Source: DASYQD01 sp036005845 (lineage in GTDB: Bacteria; Acidobacteriota; Thermoanaerobaculia; Multivoradales; JAIOJS01). From it: a stretch of DNA of 33,965 bases. Of this stretch, positions 1-8,244 are shown in pieces. Under the pieces are notes generated by a model, which ran no database searches, had not been told where the DNA came from, and saw only the letters and a list, made by a program, of their open reading frames with translations. A program made the translations under genes and the position numbers. The stretch's first letter is position 1; each line of letters opens with the position of its first letter. The stretch is taken from contig DASYQD010000076.1 of assembly GCA_036005845.1 (NCBI GenBank), positions 1-33,965 on the forward strand. Reading direction: 5' to 3'.

Positions 1-366
1 AACGTCGCCTCGATCGCCGGTAAGATGGGCGCGCCCTACATCGCCGCCTACGCCGCCACCAAGCACGCCGTTGTCGGCTTCACGCGCGCCGTCGCCGCAG
101 AATTCGCCACGCGCGGCGTCACCGTCAACGCCGTCTGCCCCGGCTACGTCGACACCGAGATGACGGTCGAGTCGGTGGCGCGCGTCGTCGGCAAGACCGG
201 CATCAGCAGCGAGCAGGCGCTCGACTTCATGCGCAAGACCTCGCCGCAGAACCGGCTGTTCAGCACCGACGAGGTGGCCTACCTCATCGCCTCGCTGTGC
301 GATCCGCGCGCCGGCGGCATCAACGGCCAGGCCATCGTCCTCGACGGCGGCGCGGTGCAGTCGTGA
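1..366 (+). CDS. SDR-family oxidoreductase, C-terminal part (probable hydroxyacyl-CoA dehydrogenase)
   Basis: The reading frame is open from the first base, so the N-terminus (the Rossmann TGxxxGxG part) lies outside the window; 121 residues are visible. It shows the short-chain dehydrogenase active site: NVAS with its Ser at visible residue 4, and YAATK with Tyr17 and Lys21. The motif VNAVCPGYVDTEM and a C-terminal GGxNGQAIVLDGG follow, as is normal for classical SDRs that bind NAD(P)H. SDRs of this type oxidise a 3-hydroxyacyl-CoA or related alcohol. It stands 25 bp before a Rid-family gene and upstream of a crotonase and an acyl-CoA dehydrogenase, so a role as the hydroxyacyl-CoA dehydrogenase step of the aromatic-CoA pathway is likely. 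The substrate is inferred from neighbours, not from the sequence. Confidence 0.9.
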   Translation, partial: NVASIAGKMGAPYIAAYAATKHAVVGFTRAVAAEFATRGVTVNAVCPGYVDTEMTVESVARVVGKTGISSEQALDFMRKTSPQNRLFSTDEVAYLIASLCDPRAGGINGQAIVLDGGAVQS

Positions 367-391
367 GCCGCGCGCGAAACGGACGACGCGC

Positions 392-799
392 ATGAGCGAC
401 GCGCTGCAGGCGATCGACCCGCCGGAGCTGGGCTCGCCGCAGGGCTACGCCAACGGCATCGTCGTCCCCGCCGGCCGACGGCTGCTCTTCGTCGCCGGCC
501 AGATCGGTTGGGACGCCGAGCAGCGCCTCGTCGGCGACGGCTTCGTCGAACAGTTCGCGCAGGCGCTCGCCAACGTGCTCGTCGTCGTGCGCGCGGCCGG
601 CGGCGAGGCGGCGGACCTGACCCGGCTCACCGTCTACGTCGTCGACAAGGCCGAGTACGCGGCGGCGCGCCGCGAGCTGGGCGCGAGCTGGCGCGAGCTG
701 ATGGGACGCCACTATCCGGCGATGGCGCTGGTCGAGGTGCGTGGGCTGCTCGCTCCCGGCGCCAAAGTGGAGATCGAAGCCACCGCCGCGTTGCCGTAG
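392..799 (+). CDS. Rid (YjgF/YER057c/UK114) family protein lacking the catalytic Arg
   Basis: This 135-residue protein has the length and pattern of the Rid family: VPAGRRLLFVAGQIGWD near residue 30, a central helix with QALANVL, LTRLTVYVVD, and a C-terminal VEVRGLLAPGAKVEIEA. Family members form homotrimers with active sites at subunit interfaces, and RidA proper hydrolyses reactive imines/enamines. The Arg that defines active deaminases (Arg105 of E. coli RidA, in PARSCVEV) aligns here with Met111 in PAMALVEV, so this belongs to a subgroup for which imine deaminase activity is not expected. The C-terminal Glu pair (EIE) is kept. It sits between an SDR and a crotonase with short gaps, so it is probably part of the same transcript. 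Its function in the pathway is unknown; handling an enamine intermediate is a possibility only. Confidence 0.88.
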   Translation: MSDALQAIDPPELGSPQGYANGIVVPAGRRLLFVAGQIGWDAEQRLVGDGFVEQFAQALANVLVVVRAAGGEAADLTRLTVYVVDKAEYAAARRELGASWRELMGRHYPAMALVEVRGLLAPGAKVEIEATAALP

Positions 800-836
800 C
801 GCGCTCGCGCACCATCGATTCGCGGAGACCCAACAG

Positions 837-1640
837 ATGCCGCTGCAGTTCGAGACCTTCCGCTACACGCTCGATGAAACGACCGGCGTCGCCACGCTGA
901 CGCTCGACCGCCCAGACCGCCTCAACGCCCTCACCTTCGAGGTCTACGCCGAGCTGCGCAAGGCCTTCCGCCAGCTCGACGGCGAGCCCGGCGTGCGCTC
1001 GATCGTCATCACCGGCAGCGGCCGCGCCTTCTGCTCCGGCGGCGACGTCGAGGACATCATCGGCCAGCTCTTCGCCCGCGACTACCGCGGCCTGCTCGCC
1101 TTCACGCGCGCCACCGGCGACCTCATCCTGTCGATGCTCCACTGCCGGCGGCCGATCGTCGGCGCCTTGAACGGCCTCGTCGCCGGCGCCGGCGCGGTGA
1201 TCGCCACCGCCTGCGACGTGCGCATCGCCGGCCCGAGCGCGAAGATCGCCTTCCTCTTCACCAAGGTGGGCCTCTCCGGCGCCGACATGGGCGTGTCCTG
1301 GCTGCTGCCCCGCATCGTCGGCCTCGGCCGCGCCACCGAGCTGCTGATGACCGGCGACTTCGTGACGCCCGAGGACGCGCAGCGCATCGGCCTCTACAAC
1401 CGCGTCGTCGCCGAGGACGCGCAGGTGCTGCCGGAGGCGCGGGCGTGGGCGGAGCGGCTGGCGCGCGGGCCGTCGTTCGGCCTCGAGGTGACGAAGCGGA
1501 TGCTGCTGCGCGAGGCGGCGATGGACGTCGAGTCGGCGATGGCGGCGGAGACCGAGATCCAAGCCGCCTGCATGCAGGACCCGAACTTCCGCGAAGCGTA
1601 CGAAGCGTTCAAAGCGAAACGGGCGCCGGTGTTCAAGTAA
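837..1640 (+). CDS. Crotonase-superfamily (enoyl-CoA hydratase/isomerase-like) protein without the two catalytic Glu
   Basis: The ATG at 837 gives 267 residues, the normal crotonase length; an upstream in-frame start at 741 lies inside the Rid gene and was rejected. Crotonase features are clear: VATLTLDRPDRLNALT (about residues 17-32), the oxyanion-hole loops GRAFCSGGD (residues 62-70) and GLVAGAGAVIATACD (about 113-127). The positions of rat hydratase Glu144 and Glu164 align with Val121 and Phe141/Thr142, so water addition by the usual mechanism is unlikely. Asp150 in GADMG aligns with the Asp used by dienoyl-CoA isomerases (Asp204 of rat ECH1). In this cluster it could be an isomerase, a ring-opening hydrolase in the style of BadI, or a non-classical hydratase. 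The family is certain; the reaction is not. Confidence 0.9.
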   Translation: MPLQFETFRYTLDETTGVATLTLDRPDRLNALTFEVYAELRKAFRQLDGEPGVRSIVITGSGRAFCSGGDVEDIIGQLFARDYRGLLAFTRATGDLILSMLHCRRPIVGALNGLVAGAGAVIATACDVRIAGPSAKIAFLFTKVGLSGADMGVSWLLPRIVGLGRATELLMTGDFVTPEDAQRIGLYNRVVAEDAQVLPEARAWAERLARGPSFGLEVTKRMLLREAAMDVESAMAAETEIQAACMQDPNFREAYEAFKAKRAPVFK

Positions 1641-1703
1641 CCGAGCGCGATCCGTCGTCGTCACGAGACGCTGTATGAACATTCCATAGTCGCTGCCGTC
1701 GCC

Positions 1704-2879
1704 ATGACTCCCGATCCCGCTCCAGTCCGCGCCTTCCTCGAGCCGCGCCACTTCGAGCTCGCCGCCGAGGTCGCTGCGTTCGCGATCGCCGAGATCGCAT
1801 CGCTCCCAGCGCCGGTGGACGACTCCACGGCGCGGACACAAGCGCGCGAGATCCTCGCCCGCATCGGCGCCGGCGGCTGGACGCGCTGGGCAATCCCCGA
1901 ATCATTCGGCGGCCGCGCAGAGGCGCCCGACCTGCGCGCGTGCTGCATCATCCGCGAGGCGCTCGCCGCGGCCTCGCCGCTCGCCGACGCCGTCTTCGCG
2001 CTGCAGTGTCTCGGCTCGATGCCGATCACCCTCGGCGGCAGCGACGCGCAGCGCGCCGCGTGGCTGCCGCGCGTCGCGCGCGGCAAAGCGATGACGGCCT
2101 TCGCGATGACCGAGCCCGAGGCGGGCAGCGACGTCAGCGGCCTCGCCACCACCGCACGACGCGACGGCGACGGCTGGCGGCTCGACGGCCGCAAGACGCT
2201 GATCTCGAACGCCGGCATCGCCGACGTTCATTGCGTGTTCGCGGCCACCGATCGCGCCGCCGGCAATCGCGGCATCTCCTGCTTCCTCGTCCCCGCCGAT
2301 ACGCCCGGCCTGCGCTTCGCCGGCGCGCAAGTGCTCTCGGCCCCGCATCCGCTCGGCGAGCTGGTCTTCGACGACTGCCATCTGCCCGCCGATGCGCTGC
2401 TCGGCGACGAGAACGCCGGCTTCAAGCTCGGCATGCGCACGCTCGACCGCCTGCGCCCAACCGTCGCCGCCGCCGCCTGCGGCATGGCCTCACGGGCGCT
2501 CGACGAGGCGCTCGCGCACGCACGCACCCGCAAGCAGTTCGGCGAGCCGCTCGCCGCCTTCCAGCTCGTGCAGAGCAAGCTCGCATCGATGGCCACCGAG
2601 CTGACCGCCGCGCGGCTGTTGGTCTACCGCGCCGCCTGGGAAGCCGATCGCGGCGCCGAGCGCATCACGCTCGAAGCGGCGATGGCAAAGGCCTACGCCA
2701 CCGAGGCCGCGCAGCGCATCGTCGACCAGGCCGTGCAGGTGATCGGCGGCCGCGGCGTACTCGTCGATCACCCTGTGGACCGCTTGTATCGCGCAGTGCG
2801 CGCATTGCGGATCTACGAGGGGACCACCGAGGTGCAGCACCTCGTGATCGCGCGTCAGATCGTGGGCAAGATCGAGTAG
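1704..2879 (+). CDS. Acyl-CoA dehydrogenase
   Basis: The 391-residue product is a full-length FAD acyl-CoA dehydrogenase. It has the N-terminal helical domain, FAMTEPEAGSDVSG in the central beta domain (about residues 133-146), RTRKQFGEPLAAFQLVQ in the C-terminal domain, and GGRGVLVDHPVDRLYRAVR leading to RIYEGTTEVQ, where Glu372 is the expected catalytic base. The reaction is alpha,beta-dehydrogenation of a CoA ester with electrons passed to ETF. It follows the crotonase gene by 63 bp and precedes a repeat-filled gap, so it may end an operon SDR-Rid-crotonase-dehydrogenase. The substrate is presumably the ring-opened or alicyclic CoA ester from the aromatic pathway, an inference from the cluster. 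A 5' sequence resembling a strong Shine-Dalgarno was not seen. Confidence 0.95.
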   Translation: MTPDPAPVRAFLEPRHFELAAEVAAFAIAEIASLPAPVDDSTARTQAREILARIGAGGWTRWAIPESFGGRAEAPDLRACCIIREALAAASPLADAVFALQCLGSMPITLGGSDAQRAAWLPRVARGKAMTAFAMTEPEAGSDVSGLATTARRDGDGWRLDGRKTLISNAGIADVHCVFAATDRAAGNRGISCFLVPADTPGLRFAGAQVLSAPHPLGELVFDDCHLPADALLGDENAGFKLGMRTLDRLRPTVAAAACGMASRALDEALAHARTRKQFGEPLAAFQLVQSKLASMATELTAARLLVYRAAWEADRGAERITLEAAMAKAYATEAAQRIVDQAVQVIGGRGVLVDHPVDRLYRAVRALRIYEGTTEVQHLVIARQIVGKIE

Positions 2880-2928
2880 AAGGCGAGGTGGCTTGCGGGC
2901 GGTGGTGACCCATCGGCCGGCGGGTGCT

Positions 2929-3087
2929 GGCGGATGCGGAGGCCGCCGCCGCGGGGCACGGCTCGCTTCCGGAGTATTCGGGCGGGGGCGCTCGCCTCGC
3001 CCGGAGGGCGCGCAGGAAAGCGCTGTCACCGAGCGCTGACTCCAGCGCCCTCCGGGAGGCCCCGCCGCGGCGGCCTCCGCATCCGCC
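2929..3087. repeat. Palindromic repeat element, copy 1
   Basis: The outer arms, 2929-2949 and 3067-3087, are perfect 21-bp reverse complements. Inside them, 3000-3011 and 3045-3056 form a second perfect 12-bp pair. The transcript could fold into a long branched hairpin. Two blocks, 2956-2968 and 2988-2999, recur as reverse complements in copy 2 at 3293-3305 and 3261-3272, with almost the same spacing (19 and 20 bases). The two elements are therefore members of one repeat family in opposite orientation. No transposase is nearby, so a non-autonomous (MITE- or REP-like) element is the best description. Confidence 0.85.
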
Positions 3088-3157
3088 GGACGCACCCGCC
3101 TCCGTAAGTGGTCGGCGACCGATCCCACCAATCTGGGCTCGACTAATCAACGGTGAA

Positions 3158-3342
3158 GGCGTTCGCGTCCGCGGGGCCTGGGAGCGCCGCGGCGGGGGCC
3201 TCTCGGAAGGCGCTTCGCAAGGTCGCCCGGGAACAGCGGCTTTGCTGCGCGCCTTCCGAGCGAGGCGAGCGCTCCCGCCCGCAGCTCTCAGAAAGCGAGC
3301 CGTGCCCCCGCGGCGGCGCTCCCAGGCCCCGCAGCGAACGCC
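3158..3342. repeat. Palindromic repeat element, copy 2 (inverted relative to copy 1)
   Basis: Outer arms 3158-3166 and 3334-3342 pair perfectly (9 bp). They are followed by a perfect 20-bp pair, 3171-3190 with 3313-3332, and then an 8-bp pair, 3192-3199 with 3304-3311, giving about 37 nearly continuous paired bases. An inner 12-bp pair, 3202-3213 with 3249-3260, completes a cruciform-like layout that matches copy 1. The shared core blocks show that this copy is inverted relative to copy 1. Only 70 bp separate the two copies. Confidence 0.85.
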
Positions 3343-3498
3343 GGCCCGCGACCAGCGAGCGCCTGCCGTGTGACTCATTGCACCTCGTCGCCGTTGAGAC
3401 GCGCCTACACTGCCTCGCAGGGTTCCTCGTCGGCGCAGGAATTACAAGGGTGAGGGCATCCGCGGTCCCCGGCCGCGACGCCAACTTGAATCCAAGTC

Positions 3499-5985
3499 GT
3501 GTCCGTTCCATCACTTCCAGCGATAGCAACGTTTTCGGGCCAGCTTCTTGCTTGCTGCGCGCCGCAAGCCTTGTCCGCCACCGGCTCCCCCGCTGCCCTG
3601 CTGCTCGCCAGCGTGTCGCTGCTGGTCGCTGCCGCGGTGCTCGGCCTCGGGCTGTGGGTGGCGATCCGCGAGCGCTGGAAGGCAGTCGGGCTGCAGTTCG
3701 CCGCGCTCGCGTTCCTCGTCTCGATCTGGCTCGGCTGCGCCGGTTTCGTGCTGCTCACCGCCGACCCGGCCGCCGCCACCGCGTGGGCGCGCGCCTCCTA
3801 CCTCGGCGTGGCACTCATCCCGGCCGCCATCTACCACTTCACCGCCCGCCTCCTCGGCCGCCACCGCGAACAGCAGCGCACGGTGGCCCTGCTGTGGGCC
3901 GCCGGCTTCCTGCTCGCGGCACTGACCCAGGCGACCGGGCTGGTCGTCCAGGGCATCGGTTACCACTCTTGGGGGCACTTCACGCTGCTGGCGCCGCCGG
4001 CCGTCGGCGTCGTGGTGCTCTACCTCGGCGTGCTGCTCTCGGTCTTCGCCCTCTTCGCGCGCGAGCTGCGCAGCCCTGAGGGCGGGCCCCACCGCAGCCG
4101 CGCCGCCGCCTTCTGCCTCGCCTTCGGCATTGCCTCCTTCGGCGTCCTCGACTTCCTGCCGTCGTTCGGCTGGGACGTGCCGCCGCTGGGCATGCTGCCG
4201 GTGGCGGCGGCCATGGTGATGGTGGCGTTGGCGATCTTGCGCTTCCGGCTCGTCGACGTCACCGCCGGCTTCGCCGCCGACAAGATCCTCGAGACCCTGC
4301 AGGGCGCGGTGCTCGTCTGCGACCTCGACGAGCGGATTCGCGTCGCCAACCCGGCGGCCTGCGTGCTGCTCGGCTACCGCCGCGCCGAGCTGCTCGGCCT
4401 GCGGCTGCTCGACGTCATCGAGACGCCGCGCAACGTCGGCACCGCCTCCGACACGTTGATGCGCGGCGGCATCGTGCGCGACCGGCCGATGATCTGGCGC
4501 CGCCGCGACCGCAGCCGCGTCGAGGTCGAGGTTTCGGTGTCGATGATGCGCGACGAGCTCGGCGCGCCGGCCGGCATGGTCTTCGTCGCCGGCGACATCA
4601 GCGACCGCGACCGCGCGGCGCAGATCGAATACCAGGCGTTCCACGACCCGCTCACCGGGCTGCCCAACCGCACCGCCTTCACCGACCGGCTGGAGACGCG
4701 GCTCGCCACCGCCGGCCTGCGCGGCGCCCGGCTCGCCGTGCTCTTCCTCGACCTCGATGGCTTCAAGCTGATCAACGACTCGCTCGGCCACGGCGCCGGC
4801 GACCGCGTGCTGCAGACGCTGGCGCGCCGCCTGCGCCGCGCCGTGCGCGACGGCGACCTGGTGAGCCGCTTCGGCGGCGACGAGTTCACGGTGCTGCTCG
4901 AGATCGGCAAGGCCGAGGACGCCGAGGCGGTGGCGCAGAAGCTCCTCTCCGCGGTGTCCGAGCCGTGCACGGTCGAGGGCGAGCGTCTCTTCGTCACCGC
5001 CAGCCTGGGCGTCGCCCTCTACCCCGAGAACGGCGACGATCCCGAGGCGCTGGTGCGCAACGCCGACGCCTCGATGTACGCCGCTAAGGAGCTGGGCCGC
5101 AACAACTATCAGTTCTGCGGCCACGGCCTCTCCGAGCGCGCGCGCACGCGGCTGCAGCTCGAGGCGCAGCTCCGGCAGGCGCTCGCCGAGAACGAGTTCG
5201 AGCTGCACTACCAGCCGATCGTCGAGCTGAGCAGCGGTTTGGTGGTGGGGGTCGAAGGGCTGCTGCGCTGGAACCGCGACGGCGAGCTCTGGCTGCCCGA
5301 CCGCTTCCTGCCCGTCGCCGAGCAGACGCTGCTCATCCGGCCCATCGGCGACTGGGTGCTGCGCACCGCCTGCGCGCAGGGAGTGGCGTGGCAGGAGCGC
5401 TTCGGCAGCTTCCGCATCGCCGTCAACGTCTCGTCCCACCACTTGGCGCAGCCAGGTATCGTCGATCAGATCGCCTCGCTGCTCGACGCCAGCGGCATGC
5501 CGGCGCACCGCCTGGAGCTGGAGATCACCGAAGGCACCGCGATGAAGGACCCCGAGCGCACCCGCGAGGTGCTGGTGCGGCTCAAGGAGCTGGGCGTGCG
5601 GCTGGCGCTCGACGACTTCGGCACCGGCTATTCGTCGCTGTCGTACCTGCAGCAGTTCCCGCTCGACACGGTGAAGATCGACCGTACCTTCGTCGCCACG
5701 CTCGGCCAGGCGCGCGGCGGGCTGGCGATCATCCGCGCCACGCTGGCGATGGCGCAGTCGCTGGGGCTGCGCGTCACCGCTGAAGGGGTGGAGACGACGA
5801 TGCAGCTGGAGCTGCTGCGCGAGCTGGGCTGCCACTACGCGCAGGGCTTCGGCCTCGGCATGCCGATGCCGCCCGCCGAGCTCGAGAAGATGGTGCGCCA
5901 CGGCGGCCGCCGCAGGGCGACCGACGAGCGCCCGATCCTCACCCTCGAGCCGCCGCGCGGCTACGTCGGCGCGCAGGGAAACTAG
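3499..5985 (+). CDS. Membrane-bound PAS-GGDEF-EAL c-di-GMP protein
   Basis: The GTG at 3499 gives 828 residues. Residues about 30-250 form several hydrophobic helices that resemble the 7TM sensor region found at the N-terminus of some histidine kinases. A PAS domain follows (about 260-375), then GGDEF (about 385-550; intact motif at 459-463, with a product-inhibition site RxxD, RDGD, at 450-453), then EAL (about 560-805). The EAL signature reads EGL at 586-588, but the metal-binding Glu, the LEITEG motif, DDFGTGYSS and AEGVET are present, so phosphodiesterase activity remains possible. It probably makes or degrades c-di-GMP in response to a membrane signal. The next gene starts 25 bp downstream, so it may be co-transcribed with the flavin enzymes. 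The start codon is uncertain because no Shine-Dalgarno is obvious. Confidence 0.9.
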   Translation: MSVPSLPAIATFSGQLLACCAPQALSATGSPAALLLASVSLLVAAAVLGLGLWVAIRERWKAVGLQFAALAFLVSIWLGCAGFVLLTADPAAATAWARASYLGVALIPAAIYHFTARLLGRHREQQRTVALLWAAGFLLAALTQATGLVVQGIGYHSWGHFTLLAPPAVGVVVLYLGVLLSVFALFARELRSPEGGPHRSRAAAFCLAFGIASFGVLDFLPSFGWDVPPLGMLPVAAAMVMVALAILRFRLVDVTAGFAADKILETLQGAVLVCDLDERIRVANPAACVLLGYRRAELLGLRLLDVIETPRNVGTASDTLMRGGIVRDRPMIWRRRDRSRVEVEVSVSMMRDELGAPAGMVFVAGDISDRDRAAQIEYQAFHDPLTGLPNRTAFTDRLETRLATAGLRGARLAVLFLDLDGFKLINDSLGHGAGDRVLQTLARRLRRAVRDGDLVSRFGGDEFTVLLEIGKAEDAEAVAQKLLSAVSEPCTVEGERLFVTASLGVALYPENGDDPEALVRNADASMYAAKELGRNNYQFCGHGLSERARTRLQLEAQLRQALAENEFELHYQPIVELSSGLVVGVEGLLRWNRDGELWLPDRFLPVAEQTLLIRPIGDWVLRTACAQGVAWQERFGSFRIAVNVSSHHLAQPGIVDQIASLLDASGMPAHRLELEITEGTAMKDPERTREVLVRLKELGVRLALDDFGTGYSSLSYLQQFPLDTVKIDRTFVATLGQARGGLAIIRATLAMAQSLGLRVTAEGVETTMQLELLRELGCHYAQGFGLGMPMPPAELEKMVRHGGRRRATDERPILTLEPPRGYVGAQGN

Positions 5986-5997
5986 ACCCTCACGCCG

Positions 5998-6003
5998 TAG
6001 ACT
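5998..6003 (+). promoter_or_regulatory. Possible -10 element (TAGACT) just before the OYE-family start codon
   Basis: TAGACT ends 7 bases before the ATG at 6011, and no Shine-Dalgarno precedes that ATG. The spacing would suit a leaderless transcript starting at or near the A of the ATG. No convincing -35 is visible. This is a weak call; the gene could equally be read from the upstream transcript. Confidence 0.3.
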
Positions 6004-6010
6004 CGCTTCG

Positions 6011-7524
<1,514 letters not shown>

Positions 7525-7528
<4 letters not shown>

Positions 7529-8244
7529 CCGAGCTCTACGTCGGCACCAGCGGCTTCAGCTTCCCGGAGTGGAAGGGCACCTTCTATCCCGAGAAGCTGC
7601 CGGGCAAGCAGATGCTGAGCTACTACGCCGAACGCCTCGGCACGGTGGAGATCAACAACACCTTCTACCGCATGCCGAAGCGCGAGATGCTGGCCAACTG
7701 GGCCGAGCAGGTGCCCGCCGGCTTCCGCTTCGCCGTCAAGGCGCCGCAACGCATCACGCATTGGAAGCGGCTGGTCGACGCCGGCGAGGACACGGCGTTC
7801 TTCCTGGCGCAGATCGATGCGCTGGGCGATCGGCTGGGCGCCGTGCTCTTCCAGATGCCGCCGCACCTCAAGCGCGATCCTCCCGGCGAACCGGATCGGC
7901 TCGCCGCCTTCCTGCCGCTCGTCGCCGATGCGAAAGCGCCGATCGCCTTCGAGTTCCGCCACGAGAGCTGGAGCGATCCGGCAGTCGGCGAGGCGATCGT
8001 CGCCGCCGGCTGCACCGTCTGCGCCAGCGACACGGACGAGGCGGACGCGGCGATCGTCCCCGGCGCCCGCTTCGGCTACCTGCGCCTGCGCAAGACCGAC
8101 TACGACGATGCGGCGCTGCGTGACTGGATCGTGCGCCTGCGCGACCAGGGTTGGGAACGCGCCTTCCTCTTCTTCAAGCACGAGGATGAAGGCCGCGGCC
8201 CCCAGCTCGCCAAGCGATTCCTCGAGCTGTGGAGCGAGCACTGA
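7525..8244 (+). CDS. DUF72 (YecE-like) family protein
   Basis: The ATG at 7525 overlaps the stop of the OYE gene (ATGA) and gives 239 residues, the usual DUF72 length. The N-terminus LYVGTSGFSFPEWKGTFYP, the block VEINNTFYRMP, FRFAVKAPQRITH, the mid-region LGAVLFQMPP and the EFRHESW motif are hallmarks of this family, which adopts a TIM-barrel-like fold. No biochemical function is established that I can assign. The gene lies inside a tight string of flavin-enzyme genes and its 3' end overlaps the next gene by 16 bases, so it is certainly co-expressed with them. Whether it has a role in the aromatic pathway or is a passenger cannot be told from the sequence. Confidence 0.92.

Larger units (their letters stand above)
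2880..3498. other. 619-bp intergenic region filled by two palindromic repeats
   Basis: No believable gene lies here. Open frames exist on both strands but consist of Arg-, Pro- and Ala-rich translations of the palindromes and show no family pattern. About 345 of the 619 bases belong to two long inverted repeats listed separately. The last 150 bases before the GTG at 3499 are less structured and may carry the promoter of the PAS-GGDEF-EAL gene; a TACACT hexamer at 3406-3411 resembles a -10 box, but I see no matching -35 at normal spacing. Confidence 0.75.

Noticed and set aside
2490..3378. Open frames on both strands across the palindromic repeats
   Set aside because: Translations are Arg/Pro/Ala-rich, mirror the inverted repeats, and have no start signals or family patterns. 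Repeats explain the region better than genes.
3406..3411. TACACT as the -10 box of a promoter for the membrane c-di-GMP gene
   Set aside because: The nearest TTG-containing -35 candidates are 6 or 22 bases away instead of about 17, and the hexamer is 88 bases from the start codon, so it was not listed as a promoter.
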